64,000 nt of DNA, taken from Trichinella spiralis (lineage: Eukaryota > Nematoda > Enoplea > Trichinellida > Trichinellidae). Position 1 is the stretch's first letter, and each line of letters starts with the position of its first letter. The notes under the pieces were generated by a model. The model was given only the letters and a program-made list of their open reading frames with translations, was not told the origin of the DNA and searched no databases. Positions 1 to 12,022 of the stretch are shown here, piece by piece. The stretch spans positions 14,614,183 to 14,678,182 of the forward strand of contig CM012953.1 in assembly GCA_000181795.3 (NCBI GenBank). The letters are read 5' to 3'. The position numbers and the translations under genes are program-made.

Positions 1-1552
1 TTCTGTAAATTCTAAAGGGGGTACCACAGGAGAAAATATATTTAGTAGTCGTTTCGTTGTGCTAATAATATTCTTCACCGTTTTCTAACTGTAAAAATTT
101 TAATATCTGAACAATAAATGTGGATGCAATGTTTTGTTTGTCATGCTGCAGTCCAAATTTATTGCTAACCTGCAATTTATTGTGGTTATATGATTATTTG
201 CAGCGTTGTTGATTTAATGGGGCGTGGGTTTGCTTGTTCAGGTTTAAAATTCTGATCATCAAAAAATCAAAATTTTTTAAATTTATTTTTCCAGTAGTGC
301 GTAAATTCTAGTGGCGTGCCGTGATGAAAAAACACTTTTGAACTACGTTAAATTAAATTACATTTCGACTGAAAAAAGAACTCAAATTTGCGCAGTCAAT
401 ATTTGTCACGATATTATTGAGGCACATTTTAATATTTTTCTATTTTAAACAATCAAATCTTGTTATTTTTGTGAAACGTGTGACAACAGTAAACAAAGCT
501 GATTATATGAAAAAAGCAAACAAGTGAATTGAAAATTTTAAGTGCGTTATTTATTATTGCATGTTGAGATGTAGAAGAGCTGAAGTAATTTTTATTTGGT
601 ACTGATTTTTTAAAAAAGTAAAAGAATTTATGAAAATTTTCAAAACACATAATAATTCTCAACTTTATATTGTTTGCTTAAAAAATTTTGATATCTTCAT
701 TCTTAATTTTATCTATTCGAAACAGCGAACGAACGAAAACGTAAAAATAACACCGTATGAACAATAAGCTTTTTCCTAAAAAGCCTACCTAGAAAAGAAA
801 ATAATTTTAATTGATCTCAATTTGCTTTTTTACTTTTTGTTATACTTACTACTTGTTATTAATTTACTTACAAAATTTTTTACTGAAATATTCTTTGCAC
901 TGTCAGTTAACTTTAGCTTGTTTAGGTCAGAAGGCAGATTTATATCTAATTTGGGATAATTATTAGGATCTGTGGCAAATCAACATTTATCAACAATGTG
1001 AAGGTTGAAATTTAACTTCTACTTGACTTGGGCAAAATCCATCCGACAAGCCAGCTAATAAACCAAATTTTTGTATTAGTCAACTGTTGATCTCAAACAT
1101 AAGGATGAAGGATACTACCAACTGTAGATGACTGCAACTACTACTACTACTACTACTACTACTAGTACAACTAGTATAAGAGGTAGATGCAACTGAAGTA
1201 ACTTATGCATAAGAAATGAGGAATGTGTTATAGATGAGGCGAGAGGCATTGTTCTGTATGGATGGGTTCACATTCTATTGAAAACTCTGAGTAATTTTTT
1301 TTATCATAGCTAATTACTAGAGTAGGCCAAAAAGCCAAGAATACTGAAAAAGAAAATATAAAGCACACCTCCAGAAGATGAACCAATTCTTTGAAACTGG
1401 AATGATATATTTCAAAAAATTTACGATGCATAAACATTTGTTGATTAATTAAGAAAAAAAAGACAATTTCTCTAAATCAGTAAATTTTAATAAAAACATA
1501 TTCGTTTATGGTGTTATGATTCAGTTATTTATTAAGAAGATAAATTTTTTGA
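1..1552. other. Non-coding stretch, no gene seen
   Basis: AT-rich sequence with only short open frames of low-complexity or hydrophobic composition on both strands. None shows a recognisable domain or a convincing splice pattern. A short (ACT)n microsatellite lies at about 1137-1163. Confidence 0.6.
1137..1163. repeat. (ACT)n microsatellite
   Basis: About nine uninterrupted trinucleotide units read directly from the sequence. Confidence 0.9.
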
Positions 1553-2050
1553 GCAAATTACAAACGTAAGATGCCTTCCATTGTGCACAACTATATCATG
1601 CATATGGGAAGTGTCGATTTAAACAACATGCTCTCTGGTCTGTATAGAGTCAATCGTAAAAGCCGAAACTGGACGAAAGCTGTTTTTTGGGTTACTGTAA
1701 TTGCAGCTACAAACGGATGGCTGCTGTATCGAAGAGTGTATGAACTGTTTTTTGGGCAAAAAACGGACAGCATGGATTTACTGGCCTTTGTGATCAGCAT
1801 AAGTGAATCACTTTGTCTTACAAACAAAGCGGTTATATCACGACAGAGAAGTAGAAGGGATAGTACTATGGAAGAAGTAGCTGAGCCAAGCACGTCAACC
1901 GAGGCAAGATCAATGCCGCCAGTTGTGCATGATGCGCAGTAAGATAAGGTAGCGCATTGGCCAGATGTAGGAAAAAAGTGAAAAAGATGTCGTTACTGTT
2001 CAAAAGTATCTCTTGTATATTGTATAAAATGTAACGCACCTTAGTGTTTG
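1553..2050 (+). pseudogene. Decayed piggyBac transposase, C-terminal part (DNA transposon)
   Basis: The frame from 1571 encodes the end of a piggyBac/PGBD DDE transposase domain: a start like PSIVHNY, then HMGSVDLNNML, where family members have GGVDxxD, then the SRNWTKAVFWV helix. The Asp of GSVD matches the catalytic Asp447 of moth piggyBac. The second Asp three residues later is Asn here. The frame stops at 1940-1942, but the same frame continues through DKVAHWPDVG and a C-terminal cysteine cluster (RCRYC, YCIKCNAP) to about 2050, interrupted by two further in-frame stops. The catalytic N-terminal two thirds are absent upstream. It is a dead, 5'-truncated copy. I did not find terminal inverted repeats or a clear TTAA pair. 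Family assignment is strong; exact ends are not. Confidence 0.85.
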
Positions 2051-3128
2051 AGCAAAACAAGAAAGTGTTTTCAGCTCTTTTATAAATAGACCTCATTTAA
2101 TCACTTCCGTAGAATATAATTTTAATATACTGAACTTGGCTAACACAAAATTTTACTTCCCACTATATTAAATTTCCGTACTGTATATTTTCCGTATTGT
2201 AATTGGTCTCAATAAAGGCAAATAAATAGCGCTGATAACAAACAAGTCAAGAGAATTGAAAAAAAGGTGAAAACATGACGATTACAATTCACATTATCAT
2301 GTATGACACTGTTCATCACCAGCCCAAAGTATCATATATGATACATCTCAAAATACTAGAACCGTGCCAGTTATTTTTTCTCACACATCTCGTACAATAT
2401 CACATCCCTAAGAGCATTCATTCCTCAAGTTTCCAAATACTTCTGACAGGGAAAAATAATTCAGGACTGAAAGGGTTAATTTAAAAGGATATTATTACTG
2501 TCTTGTAATAAATTTCACTAAACTGAAATAATATATTTAACTTAAAATCTAAAAATAGCTCAAACATTAACGTGCACATTATAAAATACGTAAATTATTC
2601 AGTTTATTTCATTGTGCGATGGTGGATGTTTTGAAACTGAAGTATGTAAAACAAATTTTCTATTAATCAAATTTGTGAATTAAAGAAAATGCCGTATAAT
2701 TTGGGCAAATCAAATATCAATATATATTTCTTAATATGTTTACATTTAATTGTTCAATCTGATTATTTGCATACATTGTGTGTTATGAGACGAAGTTGCA
2801 GATTGGAACCGCCGATCTGGTGGAGGATTGCGGCTGGCATGTGGGATTTATTGTTGAACAATTTTCCGTTTATAGCAAGACATTTGCGGAATAAAAATCT
2901 GAAATAACAGCAGTATGTAAGCAACAGCTGTTCTAATAGGCAGCTCAAAAATCAACTTTTTAATTTGCGCAAACGCTGCTTACATTGCATTTTGCAATAG
3001 GATAAAGCATTGTAATAACAACTTTTAATCACTGATTTTTTGTAGCGTTTTCTCATTCGTCAGAAATTATTACTTGACGAAACAAGCAGTTTGTGCTTGC
3101 ATGATTTGTTTTTTGCTGCTGTTCTGCA
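2051..3128. other. Non-coding stretch, no gene seen
   Basis: Short open frames at 2275-2484 and 2689-2907 show no family signature. Nothing else is supportable. Confidence 0.5.
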
Positions 3129-3416
3129 ATGGATATTCAGCTTTATCAAAATTTGATGATGATATTGATGGAAAATCGGTTTCCTGAAAATTTGGATGCC
3201 AAAGGCAGGAAAAAACTTCAACGCATGGTTCGTCGAAGCAGTGACCGATATTTTTGCCTTCAAAATGGCATGCTAATGCATAGAAGCAAGTTAAAAAAAG
3301 TTGTACGATACAGAATTGTCGTCTGCGGGGATGAAACTAAACTTAAAGTGTTAGAAACTCTGCACGGGCGTGGCCCGACAGTACCGCATGTTGGATGGAA
3401 TAAGCTTTTCGCGTAA
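3129..3416 (+). mobile_element. Integrase zinc-binding domain piece, histidine half (retroelement-derived; possibly co-opted)
   Basis: A 95-residue frame resembles the lead-in and histidine half of the H2C2 zinc-binding domain found at the N-terminus of Ty3/Gypsy-type integrases: KVLETLH followed by PHVGWNKL. No reverse transcriptase, RNase H or integrase core is found nearby, so this is either a fragment of an old element or part of a small host gene derived from one. The cysteine half lies about 1.7 kb downstream (5134-5362). Family assignment rests on motif spacing only. Confidence 0.55.
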
Positions 3417-4954
3417 GCTTTCCCTCTTTTGTATTTTTTGTAATTTTAATTTTAAATATTTATAACATTACTGCGCAACAATTATCAATTTAATTTCAAT
3501 TTTTTTTCTTTAAATTCATCACTGAGTTGATTAAAACCTTCGATTTAAAGATATCCTTTTCCCATTGAAGCTTGTGTATTGGGATTAGAATAATATTGTT
3601 GTCAGTGTATGATCATTTTTGTATGATTCAGTGTATGCATGAAAAGCATCCAAGCATGAAGAAGTGACAGAGATTTATTCAAACACAAAGAAAGCATATT
3701 AGAGTCGCTGCTTTTGGCATATGAATCGTTGAAATGCAATTTCATATCTTCTCTAAAGCTCATCTGAAATCTTTCATTGCTTTTTGAAAATAAATTTTAA
3801 AAAATTATCTTTTTCATAAATTAATATTTTTAAAAATCTGTTTGCAATTATTTATTTTTTGAACATCATTTCTCTCTCAATTTAAGCGTTTTGAAATTGA
3901 AATTGCAAAATGATACATGGATGTTTTGCCGGTTCTGCAGTTTTCATCACTTTAACTTAAACAAAAATCATTCGATGATAACACATTCAGAAAAAAGAAC
4001 ATTTTTGCATCAATTACGATTAAGCATTTTATGACAAATAATTTAAAATTTGCTCTCTTGAATCTGTTTTTAACTGATTTAGATTTCATTTAAACAATGT
4101 GTACATGCAGCAGCTGTGTTTCATATTATTCATGACGATGCAGTGTCATTTTATTATGTTTCCAGTTTTTACATTAAAATATTATTATGAACTGCTTTTT
4201 ACATTCATTACAGCTAAATAATTCAGACAATAACACATGGCCATCAAGGTATTGTGCTTTTATAACTGATCAATTTTCAGCATACGTTCTAGTGCATTCA
4301 AGCGGCTATTGGATTTCTTTATTTTGCTAAATTAATTCTTTGATGAAATAAATGCACTTCATAAAATTGATTCATTTTATAAATTTAAAGTATCTTCAAA
4401 ATAATTTCGCACAACTGACCTCATCAGAAATGCATTCAGAAGCTATTGCTATTTAAATGCTGCAATTATTTGATGAGACATTTAAAAAGTTTAATATAAA
4501 ACCTATTTTAAATTTATTACCAACTTAGCCTTTTATAATTGAGATTTTATTTGAATTCATTACAATAAATGGAATGATTTGAATTTTCTGACTTTTTACT
4601 TTTCTGTTTCTAAACATTCCATTTGTAAATTATGGCATCTTTTATGATTATTTACCAATGTTATTTCATAAGTAATTCATTTTTTTGATATAATTAATTT
4701 AAAATTATCTCATTACTAAATTTATCTCAGTAATTTCAATCAACTTCTTTGGTTATTTACATATGCATTGTGAATAAGTGGAAATAGTAATTTTATTTTT
4801 ACTTTACAATCAACAAAACACTGCTGATAAACAGAAGACGTCATTTATTGAGTATGCAAAACAGTTTATAATTTCGTCACATGCATAATTTTTCTCTTCA
4901 TAAATAAATATTTCATTCGTAAATTTACTGCTCAGTGTTGATATAACGCACAGT

Positions 4955-4955
4955 A

Positions 4956-4987
<32 letters not shown>

Positions 4988-5003
4988 CATATATATATAT
5001 ATG
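4955..5003. repeat. (ATAC)n / (AT)n microsatellite
   Basis: A run of ATAC units passes into AT dinucleotides; visible directly. Confidence 0.9.
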
Positions 5004-5133
5004 CATGCAAAATTTTAAAGAAAAATTGTTGAGCAAAAATCTTCAATTATTGCTGTAACTGTTTTAAAAAATTTTTGTTTAATATTCATAAAGTTCATTA
5101 CTATAATTTGTAATGTGTTTAATTGTATTTTAG

Positions 5134-5365
5134 GTTAGCCTCTTCCAGATTTTTTTGGAGAAATATGGTGAAAGATGTACGTGAATTTTGTAAAAATTGC
5201 ACAGAGTGCCAAGCAGATTTAGCCAAAAATGACAATACTTCCGTGAAGTTGAATCTTGACACTTCCACCCAGGCTAAATGTAAAGCGTCAGAAGATGGGA
5301 AATGTCAAATCCAAAAACCACAGCATACTCAAAATTCAAATCATTGCTGGAGACCTTGGGAATAA
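5134..5365 (+). mobile_element. Integrase zinc-binding domain piece, cysteine half (retroelement-derived; possibly co-opted)
   Basis: This frame carries the segment FFWRNMVKDVREFCKNC followed by TEC, which matches the cysteine half of the integrase H2C2 domain (compare the family pattern of Tyr/Phe-Trp-x-x-Met, then Cys-x2-Cys). It continues for about 50 residues of unassigned, Lys/Gln-rich sequence and ends near 5362. No integrase catalytic core follows. Relation to the piece at 3129-3416 is likely from order and strand. Whether the gap is an intron of a co-opted gene or later insertion is not settled by sequence alone. Confidence 0.55.
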
Positions 5366-8300
5366 AAATCTACCAAGAAAAATTATGAAAGTGAAACTTT
5401 ATTTTCTTATGTATATTATTTTTGTAATAATTAGTTTCAGAATAGCATTTTTAATAAATTGTAAAAATTATTTTGATGAGAATTATTTCAAAAATATTTT
5501 CAAAATAAATTAATTAAATGAAAAAGATATTTATTCTCTTTGCATGTTTAACGCATGTTTTGCGTCATCATTCATAGCAATAATAATAATAATAATAATC
5601 AATAGCAATACAGCATTTCAATGTAATACAGTTAATTACGCAGTGCTCGAATTCTGATGTTTCACAATATATTGCACATTGCATTTACTTGCCAGATTCA
5701 TTACTTGAAAATAAAAATTCTTCCTTTTTCAACTGACGTGATGAAATTGAATTTTCATATATTTCGGCTGATGTTTTGGTAAACTCAAACGAACGACATC
5801 CCTGATTTCATTTATTTGTATTTTTACAGTTATTTTTATTCTATTGAGAAACTGCTAGGATTTCTTATTTTTATTTCAACTTTACATGATAGGTTTCATC
5901 TCAATTTCAGCGTAGTTTATAAAAAGTGTTTTAATTTAATATTTTAAGATTATAAAAACAAAAATGACAAATAAAATATCAATGATCCAGCACTGATAGT
6001 GCAAACTGAAAATGTTATACATTTTATAAATATGAGCATAAACAAATAGATGAATCAAGATGAGAAATATTTTTTGTTCGAAATTTTAGTCTTGATCGAA
6101 GATGATTGCACTAAAATACTAACAACGATCATTAAGTCACACAATAATTAGGTTCAATAAGAGTCCAGCTATTACAGACGGTGACTCATGGCTATTTGGA
6201 TTTTCTTGAGATGAGACTGCCCAAACTGTTCCTCTAATTGTGTCGATATGCAAAATAAAATGCTTTTCAAATATTAAATTTCAATGCGACAGACAGATAT
6301 GAACAACTGCTTGATCTGAAAAAGTTTTGCAACTCGTTTGACTTGCTTCTTCATTATCATTACTCTGGTGATGCTTTATACGAAGGTAAGAAGAAGCAAT
6401 TCAAAAGAAATGCTAAAACTCTTTCACTCATATTCCTCAGTATGTCGTCTATACTTCTCCTGTCCAGACACTCTCTAATAAGCTATGTGATAATGGGTTT
6501 GAAGAAACTTTTGTCTTGCTTATTCTTCAGTCGAATTTTCCGAAAACGTCTTAACAAATTATGCAAGCAATCAATGTATTCCTCCTCAGCTCGCCCAGGC
6601 GCGATAATATTGTTGAAATGAGCAAATCTTCAAAATTTAGATGTTTTTTCAATTATTTTTAGCTATTGTTTATTTATTGTTTGAATGCTTATTGTTCATT
6701 ATTTGATTTGTATTAACCTTTGATTTGCAGTTTTCAAGTCATTATCACACAAATAGTAGAGTATTCAGTTCATTTAGAATGCAAAGTCATTTAAAAATAA
6801 AACGAGATTTATTCGCATAATTTCATTCTGAATTTTATTGCAGCGTTTACAACAACAGCTTTCTGTTGTCACAAATGCTTGGTTTGATTTTTCATACAAG
6901 GTAGTGTAAAAATTCGTCAAGAGATCAAAACTGAATCGCTTCCTGATTACGTAGTAGTAAAACAGTACTTACCGACAAAAGACTGATGATTTTACCAATG
7001 AACTAGATCACTCAATTAAATACTTTTACACGGAAATACACTTTTGTGCGTAAATACCTTTACACATTTATTATTAGCGTACAAACACGGAATAAAGGAA
7101 TATTCTCAACACGGAGAGACAGCAACGGAAGTAAGTAACTTTGGGTTATTTCATCCACTTATCTTGTGACTTCTTAAAATATCTTATAGTGACACCGATG
7201 ATGCACACATGTAATAAAAAATATTCATCACTTCCTCAACATGTACAAAGTCTGGATACATTGGTTTTTCCTCATAGCAGATGAAGTTGGCAAGCAGGTC
7301 CCCTTTATAGTCCCTTTGGCAATCTGAATTTGCGTGGATCGAGGGATTCTGTCTCTAAAAAGCATCCCGTTTACCGGTAATTCTGATCAATATTTTTTTT
7401 CTTCTTCTGCAAGAACTGTCTCCAGTATCAAGTTTCAAATTTTCATTGTTTAATTTATGCTAAAATTAAGGATGTAATCGATCTCCACAGTTCTATAAAC
7501 TGTGTTAGGAGTATTTTCATTATGCTACCTTCCAATAATGGATTGGTAGCACATGTTCTTTCTTAAAATGGTTTGTGCGCTCCAAGGTACTCTTCCTATA
7601 AAAAAATGGGATTGAGATAACATAATAACCTGATTTTTATAGTTTTCAAAATGGAGGAAATTCAGCAAACCACTGATATCATCAAGAGTTACCCCAGTTA
7701 AGGCATACATAAAAAATGATTTGAATGCAAAACGTTTTTGCAAGAGTTGACATTGTTTTTGAATTAATTCAATACAACGCCAGTCAACTTCAGAACCTTA
7801 TATTGTGACTGAATTATCACACTAAGTTATTTGCAGATGTTGTTTCTGGTTTCACTTTGCTTTTATAACTCTTCAACGGAAAGAAAAATTCAAACTATAT
7901 AAAACCGACGGCGATGCACTTTTTGTTCACTTCGAACTGCAGAAACGTGTATTTGCAATTCTTTTCATATATTCTTCAAGTTCAGTCACTTCTTGACCAG
8001 TATGACAAACAATTTCCGAATTCGCTTTGCTAAGAGCTTCTCAAATCATAGCAACAAAAATGGATAATTTTCCTTAAATGATAAAGTAATTAAACAAAGC
8101 ATCTCATAAAGTAAAAAACGACAAAAATCTGCCTTGTAACTTCAGCAACTTAAATAACTATTTTATAATACTTCATAATACCATACGGTATAAATAATGC
8201 ACTTATATAAATGCTCAAAAAATTAAACACTAAATATATTATTTTCCAAAATTATGAAAATATTAATATTTTCTTTCAGTATTAATAAAACATTGGTTTT

Positions 8301-8562
8301 TTAAATCTAAATTTACCCCGACAAAAATCTATACTGAAATTTTCATGAAATGCTAATGTACTTAATTACACATTTTACAGCAATCTACAGTAGGAAAATG
8401 ACGTTGCAAAATGTATTATCATTTACATTTACAGAAATTGTTTATTTAATTTAATGTTAGAATTTGTTTATTTTTTGTGCTTAGCAATATTCTCCATAAT
8501 TTCATGACAGAATTGGTAATTATATCTTTTCATAGTTTTCATTATCGTATATAATATTAATC
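5366..8562. other. Non-coding stretch, no recognisable gene
   Basis: About 3.2 kb of AT-rich DNA. It contains a (TAA)n run near 5579-5600 and weakly coding-like frames (minus strand about 6360-6625 and 7525-7743) that I cannot assign to any family. The upstream region of OS9 lies at its right end. Confidence 0.5.
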
Positions 8563-11500
8563 ATGTTTAAGAATATTAAATCAGAATTGCCACATTCAAT
8601 TTTTTTCTTGATCGCTTTGTTGATTTCTTCTTCTTGTGTATTTTGCTTTGAATTTTACGATGTCGACGAAGCAAAATATGGAATTTATGAAGTTTCAATT
8701 GATCGACTACCGGTTTCTCGAAATACGGTGTTTGCAAAAGATGAAATTAAAGATACAAATGCTGATAGTTTAACACCAGTGAGTTGGAGTTTGGTCATTT
8801 TTCTAGACAAACGTTTATGAAATTTTCTTGATTTTGAGCAGTCAGATGTAAATAAGAAATCTTTGATTGTCACTAGCAAACACGGTGTTGAATTTTTTTG
8901 TACCGTTCCAAAAGTCGATTTTGATATTATTCGACGTCGTCACGCAGAAAGTAAACTGCATCTGGGTAATGTGACCACAAAATCGATCACAGATGCTTTG
9001 GAAATACTGAAAAATACATGCCTGGGGAAAGTAAGTGAATTTCATTGATATTTTACTTTTATATGTGTGATGAATGGTTTAGACAGTTGGATGGTGGACG
9101 TATGAATTTTGCTATGGTAAATACGTGAGACAGTATCATACTGAAGGTTAGTTTTTAGCCGATGATGGATAAATTTTAATGTTTTTTGTATTTTTTTAAG
9201 ATGGAAAAGTAGTCCAACCAACATTAATGCTGGGCATGTTTGGTCAGGACTACGACTGGAGCAATCACAGTGACGTAGTGGCAAAATTTGGAGATACGAA
9301 ACAAAATGTATACCATAGTCAGATTTTTACGAATGGAACAATATGTGATTTGAACAATGAATTTCGTCAAAGCGAGATTCGCTTCTTCTGTGATTTCGAT
9401 TTCAACGGAGCATATTTGTACAGTGTTGATGAGCCAGTGTCTTGTCAATATGTATTTAATGTCCATATCAGCACTCTTTGCCAGTTGCCTGCTTTTGTAC
9501 CTCCTGAAAGCAAACCAGAGACATTGCGCATTTCTTGTCAGCCGATTGTAGGCGAACATCAGTCGTTACGTTTCAGAACTGAAGATTCCGGTGAGTTGTG
9601 AAAGGTCAACCAAATTAAAATGGAATACATATATCTATATGTACACATGTAGGTACATGTGTACGTATGATTGTATGCATGTTGACAAAAAATTATTCTG
9701 ATTTTGAAGTTCAGTTGGATCTTGATTCTGTCGCGCATTGTTTGTTATTATTACATCGCCTGCTACTTATGTTTTATAGTTATATTTGATATTTTTATGA
9801 ATTTCAAAAGTTTGTTATGAATTATTTTATACTGGTTGAACCTATTAAATTTAGAAACTGTTTCTTGGAAGTCACCTTCTAAACGAAATCATATCGAGAG
9901 CAGGAAAAAGTCGAACAACATAAAAGACGAAATTGAGGCGGATAAATTGCTTGATGAACGGGAAAAAGTACTGGAGGGTAAGCTTTCCAAAAACTTAGTG
10001 GGCAGCTTGTCATTTGAAATTCATTGGCGCATCCTTTCAGAAGTTTTCAAAGGGCATCCATTGATAAATATTGACTTCAGCTTGACAACAGACGAAAATA
10101 ATAATCATGTGAATAACGCTGAAGAGGCTGACAGCATGAATTCTGTGAAAAATGAAGAATCAGCTTCCGCTACGAAATCCAGTGAGTTTATTTAACCATT
10201 AATAAATTGGTAAATTTACATTCTACCCAGAAAAAATACACATAATATTTTTATTTATTTTAATAATTTTTTATTGTGGCATTCAAGAACAGTCTTACTG
10301 TAATACATTTGTATTGTTCTTTTATTAATAATTTGGGAAAAAAATTAAATTTTATAATCATATGATGTTAGTATACATGTGCATTGTTGATTCAGATTTG
10401 TGTAAAACTATTTGTGGAAATAAGTAATAATGGGAAATGAGAGATTTGTTTTCAAATTGAATGGTTGACATTTTCATGTATAAAAAGTTATGCCATATGT
10501 TGTTGCTTTGTTAAGAACATAAAATGTTAAAGTTAATCAGTTAATGTGTATTCAGAAAAATGTATTACTGGTCTTTTTTGAATGTAAACTGCAGTTATCA
10601 CAGTGATAATGAAAAGCAGGCGTTATGTGTGATTGAGTTTTTTTGAAAATTTATAGAAGATTCTTGGACTACTTGCCCTCACATGCCAGGGCATTTTGAA
10701 AGCACATAATCACATATGATTCTGTCATAAAGTTGACTTAAATTTATGAAATCAGGTAGTTTTGACTAGTTGAATGGTATTTTGGTGAGAGTTTGTAATT
10801 TAGATTTTATTAATTTATTCATTTTAAGCTTTAAAGCGTGAATAGCAAATTGATTTTATAGCTGAAATTTATTTATTATTGAAGAAAAGAAGTAGCTTAT
10901 TTTAACACAAATGCGGCAATGAATATTTTAAGATTAAATATTTAATTTTAAAGATCTGTATAAAGATCGATTTTAAAATATTATTATTTATTGATGATTA
11001 ATGGGTGTAACGTTGATAACATTTTTTTAGCAACTAAGATTGCTGATTCACTGAAATCTTTAGTAGAAACGAATGAAATATCAGTAAGTATATTTGTTTA
11101 TTTATTTATTTATTCATTCGAAATTTATTTAAAATGTTTACTTCTAATTTAGGATGATAATGATGAAAAGGAATTGCGGAAAATATTAAATGATGGACAA
11201 GCAGAGGACGCTCAGGATGTTGATGTGACTGATGTGTTGAAGGAATTGCAGTTGGCTTTAAAAATTTTGAAAGAGTACAGACGTAATGGAGTGAGCAAAA
11301 GGCCGAATCCATTTTTGCCGGATGAAAAAGATCATAATAATCTATTCGACGAATTATTTAATGATTCCAAGAACAATGTATCAGGTGACGAGGAAGAAGA
11401 AGAAGAAGAAGACGACGACGACGATGATGATGATGACGCTAATGATGAAGTTATTCCTGGATCATCAAGAGGCGAAAAGATGAAAGTAAGAGTTGCAGTG

Positions 11501-11981
11501 AATAGGATAAAAACAATCGGAGTGCCTGAAGAAGCTCGTGGAAAAATCCTCTCTGAAAGTCAGCGATTAGAAAAGGAAATTGAATCTCGTTTAGCAAAGG
11601 CCGGCCTTGATCCAGGAAGTGAATACAGTTACTCTTTATGAATATGAATTTACATTAAGTGAATTATGTAATATACGTGTGTTTTTAGCTAGGAAGATCA
11701 AAATTAAGCTTATTACACCACACGAAGACGGTAGTGAATTTAGCATGTTTTCCAATGCCGATGCTGGTCTCATTGCAAACATGCTTTCGACGATGATTGG
11801 TACCACTCAGCAACAAGCTGTTCAGGAACGTCGTTTTCGTCAGATGGAAAATAATTACAATGTTCGCTTTGATGAAGAAGATAATGCTGATTTAATGTCA
11901 AATAAAAATAAAAAACCGACATTTGAAAAAGAGAAACAAGAAAAAGTTCCTCAGTATGCATCTGCTGCCATTGGTGATTAA
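8563..11981 (+). CDS. OS9: OS-9-like ER lectin (MRH domain), eight exons
   Basis: OS-9 recognises trimmed N-glycans on misfolded proteins in the ER lumen and passes them to the HRD1/SEL1L ubiquitin ligase. Exons: 8563-8778, 8842-9030, 9083-9146, 9201-9590, 9855-10181, 11031-11083, 11153-11618, 11689-11981, all with GT-AG borders and compatible phases, giving 665 residues (human OS-9 is 667). Residues 1-29 form a signal peptide. The mannose-6-phosphate-receptor-homology domain spans about 100-250, with the glycan-binding residues visible: Trp139-Trp140 in GWWTYEFCYG, Gln152, Arg212, Glu234 and Tyr240. Exon 7 holds a long Glu/Asp tract, followed by a conserved C-terminal segment (GLDPG, then KIKIKLITP). 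There is no C-terminal HDEL-type signal, as usual for OS-9. A 3' splice-like site at 8534-8535 leaves a 27-base leader. Assignment is very secure; the short exon 6 is the least certain border. Confidence 0.93.
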
Positions 11982-12016
11982 AGTTTGCTTTATCGCTGAA
12001 CTTTAATAACATTGGA

Positions 12017-12022
12017 AATAAA
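12017..12022 (+). promoter_or_regulatory. Poly(A) signal of the OS-9 gene
   Basis: AATAAA lies 36 bases after the stop codon and is a likely cleavage signal with a very short 3' UTR. Confidence 0.7.

Noticed and set aside
6360-6625. Weakly coding-like minus-strand stretch
   Set aside because: Some helical Leu/Arg-rich character, but interrupted and without any diagnostic motif; could be old mobile-element debris, not supportable as a feature.
7525-7743. 72-codon minus-strand frame
   Set aside because: No recognisable domain and no flanking exon signals.
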